Below are positions 56,161-64,000 of a DNA stretch of 64,000 nucleotides, one piece after another. Numbering within the stretch: the first letter of the stretch is position 1; each line of letters begins with the position of its first letter. A program made the position numbers and the translations under genes. Below the pieces are notes generated by a model. The model was not told where the DNA came from. It ran no database searches and saw only the letters and a program-made list of their open reading frames with translations. Origin of the DNA: Kosakonia pseudosacchari (GTDB lineage: Bacteria; Pseudomonadota; Gammaproteobacteria; Enterobacterales; Enterobacteriaceae); assembly GCF_900184035.1 (NCBI RefSeq), contig NZ_FXWP01000027.1, forward strand, positions 124,001 to 188,000, read 5' to 3'.

Positions 56161-57504
56161 ATGAACAAAGCAGAAAAGGTCGTGTGGACCGAAGGTATGT
56201 TTCTGCGCCCTCATCACTTTCAGCGTGCGGAAAGCTATCTGCAACACCATATTCGCGAGTGGGGGACACTGCAGCGCCCGTATCTTTGGGGCTACCTTGA
56301 TATCGAGCTCGACGATGCCATGCTGCGCCAGGGCTGTATTGCCCTGAGTTATGCCAGCGGTTTACTGCCGGATGGTACCTTCTTCTCATTCCACGATGCT
56401 CGCCAGGCGCCCACACCGCTGGCTATCCCTGACAACATCAACAATGAGCGCGTGGTGCTGGCGCTGCCGGCCCGTCGCGGCGGGCGTGATGAGGTGATCT
56501 TCAGCGAAGAGAAAGACTCGCTGGCGCGTTATGTCACCTGGGAAAGCGAAGTCGATGACGATAACGCCATGTCAGTAGGACCGGCGGCGGTGCAGTTTGG
56601 CCGTCTGCGGCTGAAACTGATGCTGGAAAAAGATCTCTCGGCAGAGTGGACGGCGATCGGTGTCGCGCATGTCGTAGAAAAACGTAACGATAACCACGTT
56701 CGTATTGATAGCCGTTATATTCCGCCGATGCTGAATGCGGTTAACAATCCGGCGATTTACGCCATTATCAACGATCTGCAAAGCCTGCTGATGCAGCGTA
56801 GCCAGCAGATTGGCCAGCGTCTGCGTCAGCCGGGGCGTTTTAATACCTCCGAAATGGTTGAATTCACGCTGCTGGCGTTGATTAACCACCATGTCGGCCA
56901 GGTTTCCCATCTGAAAACGCTGCCGATGATCCATCCGGAAGAGTTGTGGCGTAGCTGGCTGGCGTTTGCCACCGAGCTGACCACCTGGACCGCCTCGCGC
57001 TCGCCGGAAGAGACGCTGCCGGTTTATGACCATGACGATCTGGCTGGCTGTTTTGGCAAGTTACAACTGATGCTGCGCAACGGATTGTCTCTGGTGATGG
57101 AAGAGCACGCCATCCAGTTACCGCTTACCGAACGCACGCACGGGTTGAATATCGCCACCTTGCCGACCACCACCATGGCGCGCGAGTTTGGTTTCGTGCT
57201 GGCAGTGAAAGCCAGCGTGCCAGGCGAAATTCTGCAAACCCATTTCCCGGCACAGATGAAAGTCGCGCCGGTCACCAAAATCCGCGACCTGGTGCAGTTG
57301 CAACTGCCGGGTATGAAGCTGCGCACCATGCCGGTCGCGCCGCCGCAAATTCCGTGGCATGCCGGTTACAACTATTTCGAACTGGAAAAGGGCGGCGAGC
57401 TGTGGAACGAAATGGAGAAATCGGGGGCTTTCGCCCTGCATCTGGCAGGTGAATTCCCGGGTCTTGATATGGAGTTTTGGGCCATCCGTAGCCCGACTGA
57501 ATAA
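56161..57504 (+). CDS. tssK: T6SS baseplate protein TssK
   Basis: TssK (ImpJ/VasE) is the baseplate trimer that connects to the membrane complex through TssL and TssM. The 447 residues match the usual length. The N-terminal shoulder domain begins with KVVWTEGMFLRPHHFQRAESYL, a hallmark of the family; a helical middle part (LQSLLMQRSQQIGQRLRQPG) and the C-terminal head, which binds the cytoplasmic domains of the complex, follow. It is 17 bases before tssL. Confidence 0.95.
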   Translation: MNKAEKVVWTEGMFLRPHHFQRAESYLQHHIREWGTLQRPYLWGYLDIELDDAMLRQGCIALSYASGLLPDGTFFSFHDARQAPTPLAIPDNINNERVVLALPARRGGRDEVIFSEEKDSLARYVTWESEVDDDNAMSVGPAAVQFGRLRLKLMLEKDLSAEWTAIGVAHVVEKRNDNHVRIDSRYIPPMLNAVNNPAIYAIINDLQSLLMQRSQQIGQRLRQPGRFNTSEMVEFTLLALINHHVGQVSHLKTLPMIHPEELWRSWLAFATELTTWTASRSPEETLPVYDHDDLAGCFGKLQLMLRNGLSLVMEEHAIQLPLTERTHGLNIATLPTTTMAREFGFVLAVKASVPGEILQTHFPAQMKVAPVTKIRDLVQLQLPGMKLRTMPVAPPQIPWHAGYNYFELEKGGELWNEMEKSGAFALHLAGEFPGLDMEFWAIRSPTE

Positions 57505-57521
57505 TACAGCGAGCGCACAAT

Positions 57522-58760
57522 ATGCAGGAACAACAAGCCTCCGGCAGCGATGCCGCTCTGGCAGGAGCAAGTGGCAACAATCCTTTGGTCGCGGCCGCCA
57601 ACCCGCTACTTAACGCCATACCGCAGATCCGCTATTCCGTTTCTCATGATGATCAAAGCGGTCTGCGCCAGCACCTGATTGATGAAATTCGCCGTTTTGA
57701 AGTGCGCTGCCAGCAATCCGGGCTGGCCTATGAAGTGATCGTCGGCGCCCGTTACTGTTTATGCACCGCGCTGGATGAAGCGGCGGCGCTCACCCCGTGG
57801 GGAAGCCGTGGTGTGTGGTCCGGTAGCGGTCTGCTGGTGACCTTTCACAACGAAACCTGGGGCGGGGAGAAATTCTTCCAGTTGCTGGCGCGCTTATCGC
57901 AAAACCCGCGCGAGCATATCGCGCTGCTGGAGCTTATCAACTTCTGCCTGTTACTCGGTTTCGAAGGGCGTTACCGGGTGATGGACAATGGCCGCACGCA
58001 ACTGGAAACCATCAAACAGCGTTTGTGGCAGATGATTCGCGGTGTGCGTGGCAACTATCCGCCGCCGCTGTCGCCGCACCCGGAAGATCAACCGGTGATG
58101 CGCAAATTGTGGCGTCCGGTGATTCCGCTGTGGGCGTGTGTCGGGCTGGCGGGTTTTCTCGCCTGCCTGTTCTATATCGTGCTCAACTGGCGTCTGGGTG
58201 ACAGCACCAACCCGGTGCTGGCGAAAATTTATCAGACTCAATTGCCGGAAGCTTCCATTGAGCAACCGGTACAAAACGTGCAGCCGGTGCTTAACCTGCG
58301 CGCGTTTCTGCGCCCGGAAATTGAGGCAGGGCTGGTGGCGGTACGCGATGAAGCCGATCGCAGCGTCGTGACGCTGAAAGGCGATGGCCTGTTCGCTTCC
58401 GGATCGACAGTGGCACGCGAAAGCTATGAACCGGTTATCGATCGTGTGGCGCAGGCGATGAACAACGTGAGCGGGAAAATTCTGGTGGTCGGCTTTAGTG
58501 ACAACGTGCCGATCCGCAGTGCGCGTTTCGCCTCGAACTACGAGCTGTCGCTGGAGCGTGCGCGTTCTGTGCAGTCGCTGTTGCAAAAACACCTGTCGCA
58601 ACCGGCGCGCGTGAAAGCGGAAGGGCGAGGGGAGATGAACCCAATAGCGCCGAACAACTCGGCTGAAAACCGCGCCCGTAACCGCCGCGTTGAGATTACT
58701 TTGCTGGTGTCGCCGGGAAATACGGCCGCCGAGCTGAACGGATTGCCGCAAGGAAACTAA
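57522..58760 (+). CDS. tssL: T6SS inner-membrane protein TssL with OmpA-like tail
   Basis: TssL (DotU/ImpK) is an inner-membrane part of the T6SS core complex. The 412-residue protein has a cytoplasmic DotU domain (about residues 35-185, with ALDEAAALTPWG and WGGEKFFQLLARLSQNP), one membrane helix (about 200-222, PLWACVGLAGFLACLFYIVLNW) and a periplasmic OmpA-like peptidoglycan-binding domain (about 270-405). The last shows KILVVGFSDNVPIRS, NYELSLERARSVQSLL and NRARNRRVEI. This makes it an evolved TssL that can anchor to the cell wall without a separate TagL-type protein. Its stop lies 3 bases before the tssM start. Confidence 0.95.
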   Translation: MQEQQASGSDAALAGASGNNPLVAAANPLLNAIPQIRYSVSHDDQSGLRQHLIDEIRRFEVRCQQSGLAYEVIVGARYCLCTALDEAAALTPWGSRGVWSGSGLLVTFHNETWGGEKFFQLLARLSQNPREHIALLELINFCLLLGFEGRYRVMDNGRTQLETIKQRLWQMIRGVRGNYPPPLSPHPEDQPVMRKLWRPVIPLWACVGLAGFLACLFYIVLNWRLGDSTNPVLAKIYQTQLPEASIEQPVQNVQPVLNLRAFLRPEIEAGLVAVRDEADRSVVTLKGDGLFASGSTVARESYEPVIDRVAQAMNNVSGKILVVGFSDNVPIRSARFASNYELSLERARSVQSLLQKHLSQPARVKAEGRGEMNPIAPNNSAENRARNRRVEITLLVSPGNTAAELNGLPQGN

Positions 58761-58763
58761 AGG

Positions 58764-61700
58764 ATGAATATGTTGCTTTCATTGCTGACCAACCGCATTT
58801 TGTGGGGTTTCCTTGGCGTAACGGGGCTGGCCGCAGTTATCTGGATGATTGGCCCGCTGCTCTCCGTCGTGGACTCCCGCCCGCTTGAGTCTGAGCAAAA
58901 CCGCATGATCACCATTGCGGTGATGTACCTGATTTGGGTTCACAGCCACATTGTGCCGCGTCTTTACAACGCCTGGCTCAACCGCAAGCTGATGGACAAC
59001 CTGAAAAGCGAAGAAGCGAAAGATCCGGTTGAGCGCAAACGCCTCAATAATGAAGATCAGGTGCTGAACGAGCGTTTCGAAGAAGCCGCGCAGGTGCTGA
59101 AAAAAGCGCACTTCAACCAGCCCGGTCAACGCGGACAGTGGGCGCAGCGCTTCAGTACCCAGTACCTGTATCAGTTGCCGTGGTATGTCATTATCGGTGC
59201 GCCGGGTTCCGGCAAAACCACCGCGCTGGTGAACTCCGGTCTGCAATTCCCGCTGGCCGATCGCTTTGGTAAAACCGCGCTGCGCGGTATTGGCGGTACG
59301 CGTAACTGTGACTGGTGGTTTACCAACGAAGCGGTACTGCTCGATACCGCCGGGCGCTATACCACGCAAGAGAGTGAGCAGGTTCAGGATGCGAGCGAAT
59401 GGCTGAAGTTTCTTGGCCTGCTGCAAAAGTATCGCCGCCGTCAGCCGATCAACGGCGTGATTGTGACGGTGAGCATTGCCGATCTGCTCACCCAGTCCGC
59501 CGAGGCGTCGCGCGAACAGGCGCTCAACCTGCGCCAGCGTTTAACCGAGCTGCATGAACAACTGGGTATTCGTTTCCCGGTATATGTGCTGGTTACCAAA
59601 GCGGACTTGCTGAAAGGTTTTCGCGCCTACTTTGCTGGCTTTGATAAAGCGCAGCGCGATCAAATCTGGGGTTTCACCTTCCCGTGGGAAAAAGCCAAAC
59701 TGGCGGATTTCGACCTGCAGGGCAGCTTTCTTCAGGAGTTCGCGCTGCTGCAACAGCGTCTGGACGCGGCGCTGCCGGATACGCTGCTACGCGAAAGCGA
59801 TGCGCAGGCTCGCGCGGAATGTTTCCTGTTCCCGCAGGAGTTCGCCGCGCTGCGCCCGCTGCTGGCTGATTACCTGAACACCATTTTTGCCCGCTCCAAC
59901 TTTGAAACCGAGTTCTCCCCGCGCGGCATCTATTTTGCCAGCGGTACGCAGGAAGGCCTGCCGTTTGACCGCGTGATGGGCGAGCTGAACCGCGCGCTGT
60001 CGCTGCCGCAAGGGAAATCGGGCGATAACTGGGATTCGGTCAGCAAAGAGGAGCCGGTGCCCGGCGGGAAAGGGCAGAGCTTCTTTATCAAGCATCTGCT
60101 GCAAAACGTGATCTTCCAGGAAGCCGGTATCGCCGGGCAAAACCGCTGGTGGGAACTGCGCAGCCGGGCGGTGATCTGGTCGGGCTACGCGGCGCTGCTG
60201 GCGCTGTTGATTATTATCAGCGCTTTGTGGTTCACCAGTTACGGCAATAACCGCGATTATCTGGATGAAGTGCAGGCCAAAGTGCCAGCGCTCGATCAAC
60301 AAATCAAAGCGCTGCGTAACCGCCAACAGGGCGATCTCTTTGCCTTGCTGCCGCTGCTTAATGGCCTCTCCGCGCTGCCGGAAAGTGAGAAGTTTGACGT
60401 CAATAACCCGCCGATCACCCGCCGTATGGGGCTTTATCGCGGTAACGATGTCGCCGACGCCTCGCAAACGCTGTACCAGAAAGCGCTGCAACAGATGCTG
60501 CTACCGGAAGTGGCGATGCGCATCACCACCTGGTTGCGTAACGACAACGGCAGCGATGTGGAATACAGCTATGAAGCGCTGAAAGCCTATCAAATGCTGT
60601 ATCAGCCGAAGCATTACGACGGTAAGTTCCTGCATTCTTGGGTGATGCTCAATCTGCAACGTAACCTGCCGCAGAACGTCACCAAAGCACAGTTAAGCCA
60701 GCTTGAGTGGCACCTGGCGCAACTGCTGGAGCCGCAAATTCAGTCCTCGCCGTATGCGAAAGACGACGCGCTGATTAGCCGCGAACAGGCATTAATCAAC
60801 CAGCAACCACTCTCCACCCGCGTTTACGGGCGACTAAAACGCCTGCTGGAACGCGATGAAAACCTGAAACAGGTTTCGCTGGCGTCGCTGGGCGGCCCGC
60901 AGAGTGAGCTGGTCTTTTCCCGCAAAAGCGGCAAGCCGGTCGGTGAAGGGCTGCCAGGGTTGTATACCCCGGATGGTTACTGGAACAGTTTCAATGCGCA
61001 AATCGCGCCGGTCACCGCCTCGCTGCATGAAGATGATGTCTGGGTGCTCGGTTCCACCACGCAAGCAGAAGACAAACAGCAAACCGATAACGCGGTGCGC
61101 CAGCTCTATGCGCGTGATTTTATCGCCATCTGGGATAACTTCTTAAGCGACATTCAGTTGAATAACAGCGCGGATCTGAACCAGCGCATCAACACCGCGC
61201 GTCTGCTTTCCGGGAATAACTCGCCGCTGCGCCGGCTGGTTATCAACCTCAGCCAGCAGTTGAAACTCAGCCGCGATGACGTGGCTGACGGCAAAGAGAA
61301 AGCGCCGGAGAGCAGCAACCGTGGCACGCAGATGCTCGAAACGCTGTTCAGCAACCATGACAGTGCGTCAGCCACGGCAAACGCCGCCGCCAGCCAGACG
61401 CCGGAACAGCGTGTCACCGAACATTTCGCGCCAATCATTGAACTGGCGCAGCCGCTGGAAAAGGGCGGCAAGACCATTGTGTTTGATGATTTTCTCAAAC
61501 AGGTTGATGAGCTTTATCGTTACCTGACCGCCGTGCAGGATGCCGCCAACAGCGGGATGCCACCGCCGGGCGGCGAAGCGATTAGCCGTTTGCAGGCCAG
61601 CGCCGGGCGTTTACCGGGCGGGCTGCAAACCATGTTCAGCAATATGGCGGTCGGCGCGAGCAGTGATACCCAGCGCCGGGATATGGAAAACGTGCGCAAG

Positions 61701-62375
61701 CGCATCAGCGTTGAAGTGGGCAGCTTTTGCCGCCAGGCGATTGCCGGGCGTTACCCGTTAGTGCGTACCGCCAGCGCAGAAGTGACCCCGGACGATCTGG
61801 CGCGCATGTTTGCGCCGGGTACCGGTCTGATGGATGTCTTTTTTCGCGACAACCTGACCAACAAAGTCGATACCACCCAGGCAACCTGGCGTTTTATGCC
61901 GGGCATCGATGGTAAAACCTTGCCGGGCAGCGAAGGCGTGCTGGTACCGTTTCAGCAGGCGCAATCCATTCGTGATGCGTTCTTTGCCAACGGCAGCGCA
62001 ACCCCGTCGTTTCGCACCACGGTGCGTACGGTGCGCATGGATAACACCATCCTGAATATGACGCTGGATGTGGACGGGCAAATACTTCGCTACAGCCACG
62101 GCCCGCAGGCGGTGCAAATCGTTAGCTGGCCGGGTTCCGGCGGCACCAACCAGGTGCGCATGCAATTAGGGCTGGCCAACGGCACAACGGCTACGCTTGT
62201 GACCAACGGTGCCTGGGCGCTGAACCGCTTTTTCGATAAAGCGCGCGTCAGCCCCGGCAGCAGCAGCCTGAGCCGCCAGGCGACATTCACGGTTGACGGA
62301 CATCAGGTGACGCTGGAATTCGCACCGAACAGCATCCGCAACCCGTTCCAGCTTCCACGTTTCGCATGTCCTTGA
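58764..62375 (+). CDS. tssM: T6SS inner-membrane protein TssM
   Basis: TssM (IcmF/ImpL/VasK) spans the envelope and links TssL to TssJ. The 1,203 residues have two N-terminal helices (about 10-30 and 48-64), a cytoplasmic NTPase-like domain with Walker A GAPGSGKT (145-152) and a DTAGRY motif near 196, a third helix (about 470-490, AALLALLIIISALWF), and a large periplasmic part. The C-terminal domain (about 1,100-1,203) with IRYSHGPQ-like QILRYSHGPQAVQIVSWPG is the TssJ-contacting region. A complete Walker A suggests nucleotide binding, which varies among TssM proteins. It is translationally close to tssL. Confidence 0.95.
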   Translation: MNMLLSLLTNRILWGFLGVTGLAAVIWMIGPLLSVVDSRPLESEQNRMITIAVMYLIWVHSHIVPRLYNAWLNRKLMDNLKSEEAKDPVERKRLNNEDQVLNERFEEAAQVLKKAHFNQPGQRGQWAQRFSTQYLYQLPWYVIIGAPGSGKTTALVNSGLQFPLADRFGKTALRGIGGTRNCDWWFTNEAVLLDTAGRYTTQESEQVQDASEWLKFLGLLQKYRRRQPINGVIVTVSIADLLTQSAEASREQALNLRQRLTELHEQLGIRFPVYVLVTKADLLKGFRAYFAGFDKAQRDQIWGFTFPWEKAKLADFDLQGSFLQEFALLQQRLDAALPDTLLRESDAQARAECFLFPQEFAALRPLLADYLNTIFARSNFETEFSPRGIYFASGTQEGLPFDRVMGELNRALSLPQGKSGDNWDSVSKEEPVPGGKGQSFFIKHLLQNVIFQEAGIAGQNRWWELRSRAVIWSGYAALLALLIIISALWFTSYGNNRDYLDEVQAKVPALDQQIKALRNRQQGDLFALLPLLNGLSALPESEKFDVNNPPITRRMGLYRGNDVADASQTLYQKALQQMLLPEVAMRITTWLRNDNGSDVEYSYEALKAYQMLYQPKHYDGKFLHSWVMLNLQRNLPQNVTKAQLSQLEWHLAQLLEPQIQSSPYAKDDALISREQALINQQPLSTRVYGRLKRLLERDENLKQVSLASLGGPQSELVFSRKSGKPVGEGLPGLYTPDGYWNSFNAQIAPVTASLHEDDVWVLGSTTQAEDKQQTDNAVRQLYARDFIAIWDNFLSDIQLNNSADLNQRINTARLLSGNNSPLRRLVINLSQQLKLSRDDVADGKEKAPESSNRGTQMLETLFSNHDSASATANAAASQTPEQRVTEHFAPIIELAQPLEKGGKTIVFDDFLKQVDELYRYLTAVQDAANSGMPPPGGEAISRLQASAGRLPGGLQTMFSNMAVGASSDTQRRDMENVRKRISVEVGSFCRQAIAGRYPLVRTASAEVTPDDLARMFAPGTGLMDVFFRDNLTNKVDTTQATWRFMPGIDGKTLPGSEGVLVPFQQAQSIRDAFFANGSATPSFRTTVRTVRMDNTILNMTLDVDGQILRYSHGPQAVQIVSWPGSGGTNQVRMQLGLANGTTATLVTNGAWALNRFFDKARVSPGSSSLSRQATFTVDGHQVTLEFAPNSIRNPFQLPRFACP

Positions 62376-62393
62376 ACTGCAAAGGAACGCCTA

Positions 62394-63104
62394 ATGACTA
62401 CGACTTCTGCAATTAGCTGGTATGGCAAACTGCCCAGTGCGGGCGATTTTTTACAACGCCGCTTTCCTGATGCGCTTCAGCGTCAGTGGTCCCACTGGTT
62501 CCAGGTGGGGTTGATGAACTGGCAGAAAGAAGAACAGCGGGCAAGCGACCGGCAGTTCAGCAATGCACCGATCTGGAATTTCGTTGTGCCGCCGATGCTC
62601 GGCGGGCAGCAGGTGCAAATGGGCTGCCTGCTGCCAGGGCGTGACAGCGTCGGTCGCCAGTATCCGCTGTGTGCGTTGATGGCAATTAACCCGCTGGAGT
62701 GGTCGCCGCGCCATTTAGCGAAGGCGGGCGACTGGTATGAACAACTCGGACGCACCATGCTGCATGCCGTGCGAAATGGTTTTTCGCCCGAACAGCTCGA
62801 CCAGGCGCTACTCTCCATTCCGCCGGTGCAACTGGTGGAGCCGGAAACGCGCTCGGAAATTCTGGATGTGATTGGTTATGACGGCGACGGCGAATCCACC
62901 ATCGGCTGGCGACAGGCCGCCGAATGTTTTGATCCGCTGCGCCAGATAAGCTTCTGGTGGACCAACCGCAGCGATGGCTACCCGCTCTATACGCATGTGC
63001 ACAGCGGCAATTTTACCGGCCAGCTATTCACGCTGTTGTTTGAGCCGGCGGGTGGCGCAAGACCCGGTCGCCACGGCCTCTACCCACCGATGTTTGAAGA
63101 ATAA
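62394..63104 (+). CDS. tagF: T6SS accessory regulator TagF
   Basis: TagF (ImpM) is an accessory protein that in Pseudomonas and others represses T6SS activity after translation, often with the PpkA/PppA/Fha pathway. The 236 residues start with ISWYGKLPSAGDFLQRRFPD, the family signature, followed by WNFVVPPMLGG and CLLPGRDSVGRQYPLCALM. The single-domain form here lacks the PppA phosphatase fusion seen in some species. It sits 18 bases after tssM and 11 bases before tssA. Confidence 0.92.
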   Translation: MTTTSAISWYGKLPSAGDFLQRRFPDALQRQWSHWFQVGLMNWQKEEQRASDRQFSNAPIWNFVVPPMLGGQQVQMGCLLPGRDSVGRQYPLCALMAINPLEWSPRHLAKAGDWYEQLGRTMLHAVRNGFSPEQLDQALLSIPPVQLVEPETRSEILDVIGYDGDGESTIGWRQAAECFDPLRQISFWWTNRSDGYPLYTHVHSGNFTGQLFTLLFEPAGGARPGRHGLYPPMFEE

Positions 63105-63115
63105 GCAGGTTGCGG

Positions 63116-64000
63116 ATGACTATAGAATCGTTACTCGCTCCGGTCAGCCCGGAGCAACCGTGCGGTGAGAATCTGGAGTACGACGCCGATTTCCAGGCCA
63201 TGGAGCAGGCGAGCCTCGGCAAGGCCGAGCAGCAGTTTGGCAGCACCATTATTCCCGCCGAACCGGCAGACTGGACGCGGGTGGAAAAACTGGCCACCGG
63301 ACTGCTGGCGCGCACCAAAGATATCCGCGTGATGATGGCATTAACCCATGCGTGGACTCGACGTCGCGGGCTGGAAGGCTATGCTGATGGTTTAATGCTG
63401 TTAGGTCAGGCGCTGGCGCTGTACTGGGATCAACTCTGGCCTGCGCTGACGGACGGCGGTGAGTTCGACCCGTTTTACCGCATTAATGCGCTGGCGGGGT
63501 TAAGCGATAAATCTTCGCTGACTACCACCTTGCGCCAGGCGACGCTTTTACGCAGCAATGGCGATGAGCTAAATGTGCGCGACGCGCAGGCGTTGCTTGA
63601 CGGCAGCAAAACGGAATGTGCAGGCTATCCTGGCGGTCGGGTGCGTCTGATTGATGAACTCACGCGCGGCGGTCAGCCGGGGGTTGAAGCCATTGGTCAA
63701 ATCGAAGGGCGTCTGCAAACGATCCGTACATGGCTGCTCGAACAACTGGGCGAAAGCGGGGTGCCGGAAATGGAACAGTTACTCAAAACGGTCGGGTTGA
63801 TAGCCGGCGTCAGCCGCGCTAACCGCACGCAAGAGCCACAGGCGACAGAACAAACGGCGCCTGCGGATAGCGCGCCGCAACCGGTCGTCGCCGCGCCGCT
63901 GGCGGCGCATACTGACTGGCGAACCGCGCAGGTTACCACGCGTGCCGATGCGCAACTGATGCTGGAAAAAGTGAAGCAATATTTCACCCAGCATGAGCCG
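63116..64000 (+). CDS. tssA: T6SS protein TssA (5' part, cut by window edge)
   Basis: The frame starts at ATG 63116 and stays open for 295 codons to the window edge, so the 3' end is missing. The N-terminal part (MTIESLLAPVSPEQPCGENL, YDADFQAMEQ, DWTRVEKLATGLLARTKDIRVM, GLMLLGQALALYWDQLWPAL) is the ImpA N-terminal domain shared by all TssA. TssA nucleates and caps the sheath during tube assembly. The visible residues do not decide which TssA class it is because the C-terminal oligomerisation domain is outside. An alanine/proline-rich linker appears around residues 240-270. Confidence 0.9.
   Translation, partial: MTIESLLAPVSPEQPCGENLEYDADFQAMEQASLGKAEQQFGSTIIPAEPADWTRVEKLATGLLARTKDIRVMMALTHAWTRRRGLEGYADGLMLLGQALALYWDQLWPALTDGGEFDPFYRINALAGLSDKSSLTTTLRQATLLRSNGDELNVRDAQALLDGSKTECAGYPGGRVRLIDELTRGGQPGVEAIGQIEGRLQTIRTWLLEQLGESGVPEMEQLLKTVGLIAGVSRANRTQEPQATEQTAPADSAPQPVVAAPLAAHTDWRTAQVTTRADAQLMLEKVKQYFTQHEP

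Noticed and set aside
1-64000. tRNA, rRNA, IS element, prophage or CRISPR array
   Set aside because: No tRNA cloverleaf with TTCRA arm, transposase-like protein with terminal repeats, integrase or regularly spaced repeat was found on either strand by reading.

Overview
This window is a chromosomal segment of a gammaproteobacterium of the Enterobacteriaceae. Up to about position 54,130 the gene content and order follow the Escherichia coli K-12 blocks pphA to rnd (about 41-40 min) and minE to treA (about 26 min), and most proteins match their E. coli counterparts in length and motifs. The genus cannot be fixed from this sequence alone; a Kosakonia/Enterobacter-like organism fits.

Layout. (1) 1-1,700: AT-rich non-conserved DNA and a VirK/YbjX-family gene. 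(2) 1,700-12,980: pphA, yebW, yebV, rsmF, the LetAB (YebST) lipid-transport pair, msrC, the RNA chaperone ProQ with the periplasmic protease Prc, and the membrane protease HtpX. (3) 13,150-20,700: yebQ, kdgR, yobH, the PhoQ feedback peptide MgrB, yebO, an extra metallo-beta-lactamase-fold hydrolase that E. coli lacks here, a frame-broken yobF, cspC, rlmA, and the Mn exporter gene mntP with its riboswitch and probable MntR and Fur sites, then yobD. (4) 20,740-25,450: the mannose PTS operon manXYZ and the TerC/CorC-type protein YoaE. (5) 25,450-37,800: pdeD, sdaA, nudL, pabB, yoaH, yoaB, yoaA, tsaB, yeaY, fadD, rnd. (6) 37,880-54,130: minCDE, ycgL, ycgM, ycgN, a small unknown membrane protein, dsbB, fadR (nhaB, normally between these two, is missing), ycgB, dadAX, cvrA, ldcA, emtA, ycgR, ymgE, treA.

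(7) 54,130-64,000: a roughly 980-base AT-rich regulatory-looking interval, then a type VI secretion (T6SS) gene run: an SH3-like lipoprotein, TssJ, TssK, TssL with an OmpA-like tail, TssM, TagF, and TssA cut by the window edge. This run encodes the membrane complex and part of the baseplate; sheath, tube, ClpV and effectors would lie beyond the right edge.

Shared themes: PhoPQ control (mgrB, possibly the virK-like gene), fatty-acid control (fadD and fadR, both with FadR-like sites), envelope stress and quality control (prc, htpX, yeaY, dsbB), motility and c-di-GMP (pdeD, ycgR with a sigma-28 promoter), and peptidoglycan/D-alanine turnover (ldcA, emtA, dadAX). No tRNA, rRNA, insertion sequence, prophage or CRISPR array was seen. 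The least ordinary items are the three-frame yobF remnant, the hydrolase next to mgrB-yebO, the missing nhaB, and the dyad-rich interval before the T6SS genes.
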